Virus record (IMG/VR): IMGVR_UViG_3300043570_000958 | Location: 1 to 41,593 of that record | Length of the DNA stretch: 41,593 nt | Source: a virus | Strand: one strand, 5' to 3' | Shown here: positions 31,499 through 39,241 of the stretch, in pieces | How the letters are laid out: each line of letters opens with the position of its first letter | Numbering within the stretch: position 1 is the first letter of the stretch | Translations under genes and position numbers: made by a program | The notes under the pieces: generated by a model | What the model saw: only the letters and a program-made list of their open reading frames with translations | Databases searched by the model: none | What the model was told of the DNA's origin: nothing

Positions 31499-31626
31499 TT
31501 GAACTCCTGCCCTATGTACCAGAACCCAAGGTCAATAGTCCAAGAGTATTTAGATATTTCAAATCCAATACCAAAGCCACACTTGCGACCCCAATAAAAC
31601 CAATACTTTCCTATTCTCTTTTCCAT
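31495..31626 (-). CDS. 43-residue aromatic-rich miniprotein
   Basis: ATG at 31626 inside TAATG, stop TGA at 31497-31495 overlapping the nuclease start. MEKRIGKYWFYWGRKCGFGI then FEISKYSWTIDLGFWYIGQ: many Trp, Tyr, Phe and Gly, a type of small phage protein seen beside replication genes. Unknown function. Confidence 0.6.
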   Translation of the reverse strand: MEKRIGKYWFYWGRKCGFGIGFEISKYSWTIDLGFWYIGQEFN

Positions 31627-31712
31627 TACTTGTTATCCCACCGTTGCAACAAGTAATCAAATGTATAAGCTAGAACAATTCCTAATAATAAACCACATAA
31701 AAACTTCAACAT
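31626..31712 (-). CDS. 28-residue membrane peptide
   Basis: ATG at 31712 after GGGGATAGAA, TAA at 31628-31626 overlapping the next ATG. MLKFLCGLLLGIVLAYTFDY is one membrane span with a short polar tail. Function unknown. Confidence 0.5.
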   Translation of the reverse strand: MLKFLCGLLLGIVLAYTFDYLLQRWDNK

Positions 31713-31714
31713 TT

Positions 31715-32272
31715 CTATCCCCTTTCTTGGACTACCAACTGTAAGGGCTTGCCTGTATTAGCGTCAAGTACCGACGCAATCTCAACTGCTTTCCGGGCGT
31801 GTTTACTTGCGTAAACTAATTCCATATCGGGCTTACAAATGGAGTAAAGATAACCAAGTGCGAACTGACTACCAGAACCTATGGCGTAGACGTCACGATT
31901 ACTAGCGAAGAAAGATAGATCGCAGGCAATGCGAAAGAGATTGCCATTGAAAGCAACAAGGTAGTCAAAACCGCCCTCTTTGTCTACCTTGTTGTACTCG
32001 TAACTATTGTCATTGAAAGCGTTGATGATACTGGGAATGACTTTCTTTCCCATAAATTGCACTGGGTCCTCACCTTTATAAATCGGCGGCTTCCAGTTAT
32101 AGGAGAGTATATCTCCTGGGCGAGTATCACCAGAGATGCCTATGAGAAACTTACCAGCCTCGACTATCTTAGGTGTAGAGGTCGCAAGAGTTACTAGGTT
32201 ATCTTCTGTGATCTGTGAGTCAGCTACTAGTACAGCAAAGTCAATACCCTGTATCCCTGCGATTGTTGTCAT
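31715..32272 (-). CDS. proteasome beta-subunit-like Ntn hydrolase
   Basis: 185 residues. MTTIAG: after Met removal Thr is first, as in proteasome beta subunits. Asp18 in LVADSQ and Lys35 in TPKIVE sit at the expected Asp17 and Lys33 places (Lys one residue further). IGISGD, and AIGSGSQFALGYLYS with the conserved Gly-Ser-Gly, follow as in the family. Close to normal bacterial beta/HslV length. It should form an N-terminal-nucleophile peptidase or assemble with host proteasome subunits; no ATPase partner is encoded. It heads the minus-strand early operon. Confidence 0.8.
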   Translation of the reverse strand: MTTIAGIQGIDFAVLVADSQITEDNLVTLATSTPKIVEAGKFLIGISGDTRPGDILSYNWKPPIYKGEDPVQFMGKKVIPSIINAFNDNSYEYNKVDKEGGFDYLVAFNGNLFRIACDLSFFASNRDVYAIGSGSQFALGYLYSICKPDMELVYASKHARKAVEIASVLDANTGKPLQLVVQERG

Positions 32273-32341
32273 TTTTTCATCTTACCAGTCATCGGTGTGT
32301 CGTCGCGTAGCGACACTACTAGGCTGACTACAATATGAGCC
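32273..32341. promoter_or_regulatory. short divergent control region
   Basis: Between the proteasome-like gene (minus) and the lone plus-strand gene. Holds CGTAGCGACA (32306-32315), TACTAGGCT (32317-32325), both also present in the main control region, a GTCGC/GCGAC dyad near 32303-32313, and TACAAT at about 32329, a plausible plus-strand -10. Confidence 0.5.
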
Positions 32342-32638
32342 GTGAGGCGAATAAAACGGGTGGGCGCCCTTCAAGGGCGCACAGATGGTAACCGTACAGT
32401 AACCCTGCGGTTCCGTCTACCAACCCTGCGCCTATTCAGGCGCACAGAACGCCTCCCACAAGCCTTTGGAAGCGATCTGAGAGCCTTTGGACCCCTTCAC
32501 GTATGTCCTTGTGGGTCACAAGTATTCAACGTTATGGCGAGCTTTGAGGACTTTGAACTAGTCTGGTACTTCTTAGATGCAACTTGTGTCAACTGCGGGA
32601 ATCTAGTAACAATCCCTTGCCCAATAGATAAAGAATAG
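32342..32638 (+). CDS. lone plus-strand zinc-ribbon protein
   Basis: The C-terminal 47 residues are a convincing protein: HVCPCGSQVFNVMASFEDFEL, then ATCVNCGNLVTIPCPIDKE, with CxC and CxxC knuckles, matching a common small phage zinc ribbon. The frame opens at a GTG at 32342 but the first 45 residues are Arg-rich and unlike the family, and the DNA there holds hairpins, so the true start is probably later (a CTG near 32476 has GGAAG upstream). No ATG is in frame before the ribbon. Flanked by minus-strand genes on both sides. Confidence 0.6.
   Translation: MRRIKRVGALQGRTDGNRTVTLRFRLPTLRLFRRTERLPQAFGSDLRAFGPLHVCPCGSQVFNVMASFEDFELVWYFLDATCVNCGNLVTIPCPIDKE
32364..32380 (+). promoter_or_regulatory. 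GCGCCC hairpin upstream of zinc-ribbon gene
   Basis: GCGCCCT / AGGGCGC, 7 bp around a 3-base loop. The same GCGCCC/GGGCGC stem occurs at 19708-19723 in the main control region. Confidence 0.5.
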
Positions 32639-32649
32639 TTTTATGGCAC

Positions 32650-32683
32650 AAAAAAAGCGGCCCCCGAAGGAGCCACTCTTTTT
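32650..32683 (-). terminator. rho-independent terminator after lysis genes
   Basis: On the minus strand an 8-bp stem (32676-32669 with 32664-32657, two G-U pairs) closes on a UUCG tetraloop and runs into seven U. A-rich and T-rich flanks allow it to act on the plus strand too. It closes the late operon after the holin-like gene and separates it from the convergent zinc-ribbon gene. Confidence 0.85.
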
Positions 32684-32706
32684 GTTGCCTCGCGCTGATG
32701 GGCTAA

Positions 32707-32898
32707 TTACTTAGCACCACGACCAAACTCTTTTGCCTTCGGGTCTAGTGACTTCCAGATTGGGGCAATAAAAGCTGTGATAAAAGCGTAGGCTAATGTC
32801 TTTGGATCGTGTACACCTGCTGCGTACAGAGCCACTACTGCTGGTACTGCTGCACGAGCATAGGTTGTTGCGATAGCAACTAACTTATCTGTATTCAT
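32707..32898 (-). CDS. holin-like small membrane protein
   Basis: 63 residues with AAGGAGAACA upstream. Two moderately hydrophobic stretches, YARAAVPAVVALYAAGV and LAYAFITAFIAPIWKSL, then a basic tail. Follows the endolysin gene directly and precedes the terminator. Such proteins in actinophages are annotated as holins or superinfection-type membrane proteins; pore function is inferred. Confidence 0.55.
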   Translation of the reverse strand: MNTDKLVAIATTYARAAVPAVVALYAAGVHDPKTLAYAFITAFIAPIWKSLDPKAKEFGRGAK

Positions 32899-32906
32899 TG
32901 TTCTCC

Positions 32907-33416
32907 TTATGACTTGAAGACTGGCTTACCAAAACCAACGATGTACACCGGTAGTGACTTCTTGATTTTAGAACCATTCTTTGCTGTATACGCACGACGT
33001 TTGAGGCATACCTCACCACCGTTGCGCTGGTCGCCCGTCTTATCTGGGCTAGTGTTACCTTCGATAACGTTGATGGTTCCATCTCCGTTGTTCTTAGTAA
33101 CAATTCCTACGTGGCTGATGCGATTGAGAGCATCTCCTGGGAAATCAAAGAAGACGATATAACCTGGCAGTGGTTCTGCATCAGCTACATCTTCCCATTG
33201 GTTGTTCTTCATAAATGCTTTAGCACCTACAACTGTTGATACGCAGTTAGGGATCTTTAGATTTACTGCGTTGGCACACCAGTTGACAAAACTGCCACAC
33301 CAAGGCAAGAAGTTAGACTTTGTAAAGGCTCCGTACTTTGTTTCGTTTTCTTTAGGTCCTTCAATTGTTCCGACCTCTGCCTTAGCAGTTTCAATAAATT
33401 CTTTACGCTGTCCCAT
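32907..33416 (-). CDS. CHAP-domain endolysin
   Basis: 169 residues from the ATG at 33416 (AAGGACGACA), overlapping the previous gene by 14 bases. CHAP amidase/peptidase: Cys40 in PWCGSFVNWC, His102 in ISHVGIV and a polar residue in VIEGN (Glu119, Asn121) form the papain-like triad. It lacks a separate wall-binding domain. It cuts peptidoglycan peptide bonds after the holin opens the membrane. Confidence 0.88.
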   Translation of the reverse strand: MGQRKEFIETAKAEVGTIEGPKENETKYGAFTKSNFLPWCGSFVNWCANAVNLKIPNCVSTVVGAKAFMKNNQWEDVADAEPLPGYIVFFDFPGDALNRISHVGIVTKNNGDGTINVIEGNTSPDKTGDQRNGGEVCLKRRAYTAKNGSKIKKSLPVYIVGFGKPVFKS

Positions 33417-33675
33417 TGTCGTCCTTACTCTTATCCTTGAGTCCATTACTTGCCAGTACTGCTCCTAGACTTCCTGTGAGGAAGACTGTCAGAGTAGTAA
33501 GCAATTCAATAAAAGCCCTGTCATTGGGAGCTTGTTCACCTAGTGGTTGAGTTACAAATATCAAAGCCCAAAGTATTCCAAAGACTGAGCCTAGAAATAC
33601 TAAGGCTAGGATTACTCCTATAAATACGATCAGTCGAGCCTTTAGTTGCTCATTGGAAAATCTTTGTCTAGCCAT
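33403..33675 (-). CDS. two-span membrane protein, holin candidate
   Basis: 90 residues from the ATG at 33675 (GGAAGG upstream). Two clear membrane helices: LIVFIGVILALVFLGSVFGI with the following LWALIFV, and LLTTLTVFLTGSLGAVLAS; charged tail KDKSKDDNGTA. Immediately upstream of the endolysin, the usual holin position and topology. Confidence 0.65.
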   Translation of the reverse strand: MARQRFSNEQLKARLIVFIGVILALVFLGSVFGILWALIFVTQPLGEQAPNDRAFIELLTTLTVFLTGSLGAVLASNGLKDKSKDDNGTA

Positions 33676-33856
33676 TGGGATTGCCTTCCGGAAGAATATC
33701 TTTTGTACAAGTGCCTGTTGCAATACATTGAGGTGGGTTACATTCTGGGTTATCCCAGTTCTGATATTCCTGACACGGATATCTGACCCATCCTTGATAC
33801 TGAGCGCATCCGCTAAGACTTATTGTTAGTAAGAAGAATACGATAAATTTCTTCAA
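33668..33856 (-). CDS. small lipoprotein (possible Rz1/spanin-like)
   Basis: 62 residues from a TTG at 33856 (GGAAAG upstream), giving the signal LKKFIVFFLLTISLSGC with a lipobox LSGC; the longer frame to 33919 would bury the signal. The mature part is Cys/Pro-rich: RYPCQEYQNWDNPECNPPQC, then ATGTCTKD. Similar small Cys-rich lipoproteins with NPPxC and TGTC are common in cyanophage lysis regions. Its meaning in a monoderm host is open. Confidence 0.65.
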   Translation of the reverse strand: MKKFIVFFLLTISLSGCAQYQGWVRYPCQEYQNWDNPECNPPQCIATGTCTKDILPEGNPNG

Positions 33857-34016
33857 CTTGTCTTTCCAATCTTGAGACGGAATCTTTGAGACTGCTACCA
33901 CCATTGGGCCGAAGTTCATTGAGGTAGTGCTTGACTAGCCAACGGACTGCTGTAATAAAGCCACCAAGTATTGTCATTACTGCAACTGTGAGAGTTGCGT
34001 AGTCTGAGGCTTGCAT
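33813..34016 (-). CDS. small membrane/coiled-coil protein
   Basis: 67 residues; one membrane helix (ATLTVAVMTILGGFITAVRW) followed by an amphipathic coil (SSLKDSVSRLERQVEEIYRI). Start overlaps the tail gene stop (TAATG). A holin-family-like layout common in phage lysis regions; a second holin or antiholin is possible. Confidence 0.55.
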   Translation of the reverse strand: MQASDYATLTVAVMTILGGFITAVRWLVKHYLNELRPNGGSSLKDSVSRLERQVEEIYRILLTNNKS

Positions 34017-35926
34017 TAGACCGTCCTAATCGTGACCATAAGTGTGCCGCCAAATCCTGAGAACCTTTTATCTTCTGGTGTCTTGTTGATAAAATCCATC
34101 TCTTCGATAAGACCGATATAAGACTCACCGGTTCTAAAGTCTTGAACACGAACGGTATCTCCGGCATTTTCAATTGCCTCAAGTTGTGACATACGTTCAT
34201 AGGCAGATCCTTCATAACCTACTTCGTTGCTGAACTTATCGCTCTCGTGGTCATAACAAAATAACGGGTATTGAATTAGGCGCTGACGTGGAACTGCAGG
34301 TAGTGACTTCAACTGGTATCCAGTAAAGAGTGGACCCTTAGTTGCATCACTTGTTGACCTAGAAAATGTAAACTTGAACCCTAGATACTCTTGTGAAGTA
34401 GCTGGATAACTTACGGTTACTTCGGGAACAGGTGTTCCTTGTGAAAATGTACCGATATTGTATGCAGTATCTACTGAATCAATAGATTCCATACTAATAC
34501 CACCATTAGTGGTATTGATACGAGCCTGTAGTAATTTATAAATTTTAGTCTCTAGTGTGTTGTAGCGGATATAACCGGTACGGATATAACCAGTTGCTAC
34601 TAGGTCGGTTGTAGATTCAGCCCAGATATTATTACCAGTACTAAATGCTAACCGGTCTGAGTTGCCAAAGAAGGCAACCGCAGATGCAGTTGTGCTAGTT
34701 GCAGCAGCAACAATATCCCAAGCCCAAGGGAAATATAGTGAATTTGCTATAGCTGTTGTAGATAGGTCAACGCGTACTAGCCCTGCTTCTCCATCTACAA
34801 GTGTGGAAAGGTAGGCATAACTATCCTTGAAAGCAATAGCATTACAAGGAGCATCTTTGAATAGCAATGGTCCATACTGGATATCTCCAGTTGCGTCAGA
34901 TACGCCTACTCTAAATCCTGCACTGGTAGCAAGGACTGCGTAGGTACCAAGGTATACATCAAAGTCATTGATGCGTTCACCAGATGGCATATCAATGACA
35001 ACAGTGGGTGTCTCTAGTGTTGGAAATCCTAAAGAGTTTGCAGTTGCTGTATTGAGACTAATTTTGAATACAGAAGATGAAGTTCCATTTGGATCATAGC
35101 CAGATATGTAAATAGCCTGTGGTCCCTCAGCAATGCTTGACCATACCCAGTTAGCGTTAGGATGGGTGTATAGAGCAGTAGGTAATCCCGTAGAAGAAGT
35201 TCTTGTAGCATCTAATTCATAGATAACGTTGCCAATAGCAGCAATAAGACGCTGCTTTACATAGCGGATAGTGGCACGAGTAGTACTAGATGCGTTGTAG
35301 ATTTCAGCATCGGCAGGTGTAGCGCCGACTGAACCTTTGTGAACGTGGGTACCGTTGATAAAGTAATAACTGGTACCGTTAGTAGTAAGGCTATAGATAG
35401 TAGAGGCTGTGCCAGCTTGAGCAATAGTTGTAGCGCTGCCAGCGCTAGTAATCTTCTTTAGCAATGAGCCATCTGTTACAAAAATACAATCGTTGGTGCC
35501 ATCATTGACGCCAATCATTTGTGCAGGGGCAGCGCCTGAATAGAAACTGGCTGTGGTATTGAGCAGGGTTGCTTGTCCTCTAGTCCAGACATCCATACCT
35601 TTAGATTCTGTATACTGGAAACGTAGTGATTCTTCTTGGATAGGCTCAAAGAACTTGATGCCTGCTCCTAAGTGGAAAGAAGACTGCGACCTTACCCACC
35701 AGCCGGTAAGGGTTTGCTCACCGGGTTCACGTGATTGGTCAATTTGTTGCTTGCGATACTGAGCAGTTACTCGACGATAAGGTTGCTCATCGGATGCTGC
35801 AAGAAAGAATGGCAGTGTTGCAATAGCTACATCGTATGCTGGCCCAGTTGGAATATAGTTTGTAGATCCTGCAGGGTTGGAGAGTGTATAGGGGATTCCC
35901 TCAGTTATGTCATCGCCATATGGCAT
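34016..35926 (-). CDS. large beta-rich tail protein
   Basis: 636 residues, AGGAGTAAGTA upstream. Long series of strands with repeated Gly/Thr/Ser turns (for example NDGTNDCIFVTDGSLLKKI, GTSYYFINGTHVHKGSV, LPTALYTHPNANWVW), suggesting a beta-propeller or stacked-strand fold. The C-terminal 150 residues (GISMESIDSVDTAYNIG, RLIQYPLFCYDHESDKF) form a separate domain. Between fibres and lysis genes; probably a tail-tube/hub or receptor-contact protein. Confidence 0.6.
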   Translation of the reverse strand: MPYGDDITEGIPYTLSNPAGSTNYIPTGPAYDVAIATLPFFLAASDEQPYRRVTAQYRKQQIDQSREPGEQTLTGWWVRSQSSFHLGAGIKFFEPIQEESLRFQYTESKGMDVWTRGQATLLNTTASFYSGAAPAQMIGVNDGTNDCIFVTDGSLLKKITSAGSATTIAQAGTASTIYSLTTNGTSYYFINGTHVHKGSVGATPADAEIYNASSTTRATIRYVKQRLIAAIGNVIYELDATRTSSTGLPTALYTHPNANWVWSSIAEGPQAIYISGYDPNGTSSSVFKISLNTATANSLGFPTLETPTVVIDMPSGERINDFDVYLGTYAVLATSAGFRVGVSDATGDIQYGPLLFKDAPCNAIAFKDSYAYLSTLVDGEAGLVRVDLSTTAIANSLYFPWAWDIVAAATSTTASAVAFFGNSDRLAFSTGNNIWAESTTDLVATGYIRTGYIRYNTLETKIYKLLQARINTTNGGISMESIDSVDTAYNIGTFSQGTPVPEVTVSYPATSQEYLGFKFTFSRSTSDATKGPLFTGYQLKSLPAVPRQRLIQYPLFCYDHESDKFSNEVGYEGSAYERMSQLEAIENAGDTVRVQDFRTGESYIGLIEEMDFINKTPEDKRFSGFGGTLMVTIRTV

Positions 35927-35951
35927 TTACTTACTCCTTAGATTGAAAATA

Positions 35952-36182
35952 TTATTTAGTAAGTGCAGCGATTTCATCGCCAGTCAAACCAAGTGCAGCC
36001 AACTTAGCCTGAGCAGATAATTTTGCATCTGCCTGCGCTTGTGCTGCAGACTCGCGCTCTGCGCGTTCCATTTCTGCAATCACAGCATCTTGCTCACGTT
36101 GCGTAATCTCTTCATCGGTGAGTTCAATCTCTGATACAACACCAGTAGTGCAGTTGACTTCAATACGCTTTGGCTTATCCAT
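35952..36182 (-). CDS. fibre-associated small protein with GLxxxEIAAL tail
   Basis: 76 residues. Acidic N-terminal part (EIELTDEEITQREQDAVIAE), helical middle, and the C-terminus AKLAALGLTGDEIAALTK, shared with the protein at 39834-40091. Similar tails end many phage fibre-assembly-like proteins. Chaperone role for fibres is inference. Confidence 0.55.
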   Translation of the reverse strand: MDKPKRIEVNCTTGVVSEIELTDEEITQREQDAVIAEMERAERESAAQAQADAKLSAQAKLAALGLTGDEIAALTK

Positions 36183-36522
36183 TTGCTATCTCCCAATCTA
36201 GGTTTGTTTCATTCCATAACCACATCTCGCCATCAATTGAATCAGGGCGAGGCTTTGGTGCATCCCATTGACAAGTCTCTTCGTTGAGTACCCAAGACTC
36301 AAATGGCTTAGGTGGGATAAAAGCATTTCTACCTGTATCGTATGAATAGCCAATACCTGCATAGTTCTTGCGGAAACCATTAGTTGCTGCGTTATAACTT
36401 GTCTTGACCCAAGTACCGCCAAGGCTATTCATAAAGGCTTCGCCTTCATCTGCCTCGTTGTTATCGCCTACGAGTACTCGTGTGACGATGTTGTTTGAAT
36501 CTATCTCTGCCCAATGTGACAT
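36175..36522 (-). CDS. conserved phage protein (SHWAEIDxNNxVxxV family)
   Basis: 115 residues. MSHWAEIDSNNIVTRVLVGDN, WVKTSYN, GFRKNYAGIGYSYDTGRNAF, PFESWVLNEETCQWDAPKPRP: a well-known tail-region protein of cyanophages and marine phages, function unknown, often beside fibre genes. Overlaps the next gene by eight bases. Confidence 0.75.
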   Translation of the reverse strand: MSHWAEIDSNNIVTRVLVGDNNEADEGEAFMNSLGGTWVKTSYNAATNGFRKNYAGIGYSYDTGRNAFIPPKPFESWVLNEETCQWDAPKPRPDSIDGEMWLWNETNLDWEIANG

Positions 36523-36537
36523 ATCTTTTCCTTTTCC

Positions 36538-37890
36538 TTAGACCGCATACCTAATAACAATTATTCCTGAACTTCCATTACCGCCCAAGTAGAAGCCTGC
36601 TGTATCACCAGCACCGCCACCACCAGCACCAGTATTTGCTACACCGTTACCAGCAGACTTGCTTGCGGCTCCACCAATACCACCACCACCAATACCACCT
36701 GCTGCTTGTGTTGCACTGCCACCAATACCACCTGCGCCACCACCAGCAAAGTAATAATTGCCACCAGATAGAACTCCAACGGCTGTTGTAGCACCACCAG
36801 AGATTGCTGTAAATGAACCAATACCACCTGCGCCAGCAGGTCCTGTACTGACTATTCCATTTCCACCTACAGCACCAGCGCCACCACCACCAGCGCCTGG
36901 GTCAACAGCACCGCCTGCGGGACCAGTTCCACCTGCAAAACCTTGTGAAGGAGATGTGCTTGGTGTGTTACCTGCTGCGCCTGTTTGTGTTAGCGCACCA
37001 CCACCACCAGAACCACCTGTTGCTGGAAGATTACTAGTGTTGTAATTTCCACCTCGACCACCACCAGTTGATGTGATTGTTGAAAGTATTGAATCAATGC
37101 CACTTACTGCTGCACCCGATACTGTACCGCCTGCACCACCTGCGCCTACAGTTACGGTTGTTGCAGTAGAAAGTGATAAACCTGTTGATGTTCTATAACC
37201 ACCTGCTCCACCACCGCCTGCGCGGTATCCACCACCACCACCACCACCTGCTACTACCAACACATCACAACTCAACCCTACGGCTGGTGTAAATGTGCCA
37301 GAGGCAAGGAAGGCGTGGTACCAATAAGTACCGTCGGTTTGGATGATTGATCCGCCAGAAGCCTTTGGTGCTTTAGTTGGTGTAGTGCCTACGGCTGCAA
37401 GACCGTATAGGGAGAAGGTTGAGTACTGAGCAATATTTCCACTTGAAGGATAAAAACTAAGTGAAGTGATTGCAGCAGTACTAGACCAAAGACCAGCACT
37501 CAAACGCATATAAGCAGCAGTAGCATTGTTTTCACTTGCTGAATCTATTGAGTATGATTTGTAATTTGCTGATGTGTAATTAGGAATATAAACTTCTGCA
37601 TTACCAAAAGTAGATGCAGTTGTTCCTGAACCATTTTGGTCAATGGTAGCAATTGTATTTGTTCCACTTGTTGCAGTAGAACCGCTACCGCGTAGTTCAA
37701 GTGTTGATTGGTTAGTTGTCAATCCATTGATACGCATTGTAAAAAGCAATGATGTGCCAGTTACTTCACGACCAGATACAACAATCTTCAAATCGGTATA
37801 GCCAGTCTGAGGGATTGAGTTGAAGGTAATGCTGGATACAGCAGTCTCGCCTACTGTGACGCGTTCTAGGAGTACATAATTAGCTGGCAT
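36538..37890 (-). CDS. glycine-rich tail fibre protein, copy 1
   Basis: 450 residues in three parts: an N-terminal beta domain (about 1-165) ending YSTFSLYGL, shared with the two genes upstream; a linker YWYHAFLASGTFTP; and about 240 residues of Gly-rich sequence (GGGGGGG, GAGGAGG-type runs) ending SSGIIVIRYAV. Such Gly-rich domains form polyglycine-II bundles at the tips of T-even-type fibres. Probably host receptor binding. Confidence 0.75.
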   Translation of the reverse strand: MPANYVLLERVTVGETAVSSITFNSIPQTGYTDLKIVVSGREVTGTSLLFTMRINGLTTNQSTLELRGSGSTATSGTNTIATIDQNGSGTTASTFGNAEVYIPNYTSANYKSYSIDSASENNATAAYMRLSAGLWSSTAAITSLSFYPSSGNIAQYSTFSLYGLAAVGTTPTKAPKASGGSIIQTDGTYWYHAFLASGTFTPAVGLSCDVLVVAGGGGGGGYRAGGGGAGGYRTSTGLSLSTATTVTVGAGGAGGTVSGAAVSGIDSILSTITSTGGGRGGNYNTSNLPATGGSGGGGALTQTGAAGNTPSTSPSQGFAGGTGPAGGAVDPGAGGGGAGAVGGNGIVSTGPAGAGGIGSFTAISGGATTAVGVLSGGNYYFAGGGAGGIGGSATQAAGGIGGGGIGGAASKSAGNGVANTGAGGGGAGDTAGFYLGGNGSSGIIVIRYAV

Positions 37891-37899
37891 TAGTTTCCC

Positions 37900-39240
37900 T
37901 TACTTTACATATCTAAGAATGACAACGCCTGAACCACCAGCAGCGCCAAGAGAAGTTGAAGCAGCAGAACCACCGCCACCACCGCCTCCTGTATTTGCAG
38001 TACCTGCAACAGCATTAGCACCTGATACATATGATCCAGCACCACCACCGCCTGCACCACCAACAGTTGTACCTGACCATCCCATACCACCACCGCCACC
38101 AGCGTATGTAACAGAAGTACCATTTATTGAAGATGCTGTACCAGCACCACCGTTTCCTTTATTATCAGCAATCTGACCAGTTCCAGGACTTGTTGTGTAG
38201 TTAGCGCCAACTGCACTTGCACCGCCGCCACCACCGCCACCTAAGCGACCACCAATACCACCATTATTGCCTTGGCCTGCTGTTCCGCTTCCACCTGATG
38301 ATGTAATAAAACCGCCACCATAGTTTAGAACACCGCCACCGCCACCAGATCCACCAGCAACACCGTTAGGTGGAGCTGTTGTACTCGAGTTAGCACCACC
38401 ACCGCCACCACCTGTTGAGGTAATAGTTGAAAATATACTGTTACCGCCATTGCTGCCATTTGTTCCTGCAGTTGGACCACCTGGACCGCCAGCGCCAATT
38501 AGTACTGCATAATTTTGTGCAGTAAGTGATAAGGCAGAACCACCAATGCTAGTTCTAAATCCACCGGCACCACCACCACCACCATATTCAGTACCACCAC
38601 CACCACCACCAGCAACTACAAGGTAGTCACAAGTAATAGATTGGTTAGGTGTAAAGTTTCCAGAATCATTGAATGTGTGATACCAATATGTTGCATCGGA
38701 AGTAACAACTCCACCAGTTGCTTTAGGTGTTGAACCACCTACTTCTGCGAGGATCCCGTAGAGTGAGAAGGTTGAGCCGACGTTGAAATTACCACCTTGT
38801 GTGTAAAATTGAATTGAACTAATTGCATTTGTGCTTCTATACAAACCAACATCGGCAACTAAAAGTCTATCAGATGTATTTAGCCTACCTAATATTGTTT
38901 TATTAGTAGTTGTATTAGCGTAATTCATAATTTGTATAATAGAATTAGCGTTGATTGTAGTAGTTGGCCCTATAAAACCAACTGGGATTCTATTATCATT
39001 AGACCCTCTTGTGCTAGTAGTAACACTACCATTACCGCTTATCCAAGTCCAAGAATAATTTGTACTACCAGATGTGTCTCCATTGACTCGCATTTCAATT
39101 GTTTGCGTAGTCACCGATGTACCAAAATTTGATACTAAAACCAAATCAGTATAAGTTTGTGGAATAGAAGTAAAACTAATTGATGAAGCGGCAACAGCAA
39201 TTGTTTTGGTATCAATTACAGTATATGTATTAGTTGCCAT
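37900..39240 (-). CDS. glycine-rich tail fibre protein, copy 2
   Basis: 446 residues with the same three parts as its neighbour: N-terminal beta domain (SSISFTSIPQTYTDLVLVSN ... GSTFSLYGI), linker YWYHTFNDSGNFTP, Gly-rich region and end GSGVVILRYVK. The Gly-rich part differs in loop sequence, so the copies may recognise different receptors or have diverged by recombination. Confidence 0.75.
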   Translation of the reverse strand: MATNTYTVIDTKTIAVAASSISFTSIPQTYTDLVLVSNFGTSVTTQTIEMRVNGDTSGSTNYSWTWISGNGSVTTSTRGSNDNRIPVGFIGPTTTINANSIIQIMNYANTTTNKTILGRLNTSDRLLVADVGLYRSTNAISSIQFYTQGGNFNVGSTFSLYGILAEVGGSTPKATGGVVTSDATYWYHTFNDSGNFTPNQSITCDYLVVAGGGGGGTEYGGGGGAGGFRTSIGGSALSLTAQNYAVLIGAGGPGGPTAGTNGSNGGNSIFSTITSTGGGGGGANSSTTAPPNGVAGGSGGGGGVLNYGGGFITSSGGSGTAGQGNNGGIGGRLGGGGGGGASAVGANYTTSPGTGQIADNKGNGGAGTASSINGTSVTYAGGGGGMGWSGTTVGGAGGGGAGSYVSGANAVAGTANTGGGGGGGSAASTSLGAAGGSGVVILRYVK

Positions 39241-39241
39241 A

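Noticed and set aside
36758-38176. Pro/Ala-rich open frames opposite the glycine-rich fibre genes
   Set aside because: Mirror images of Gly codon runs on the coding strand; no ribosome site and no domain.
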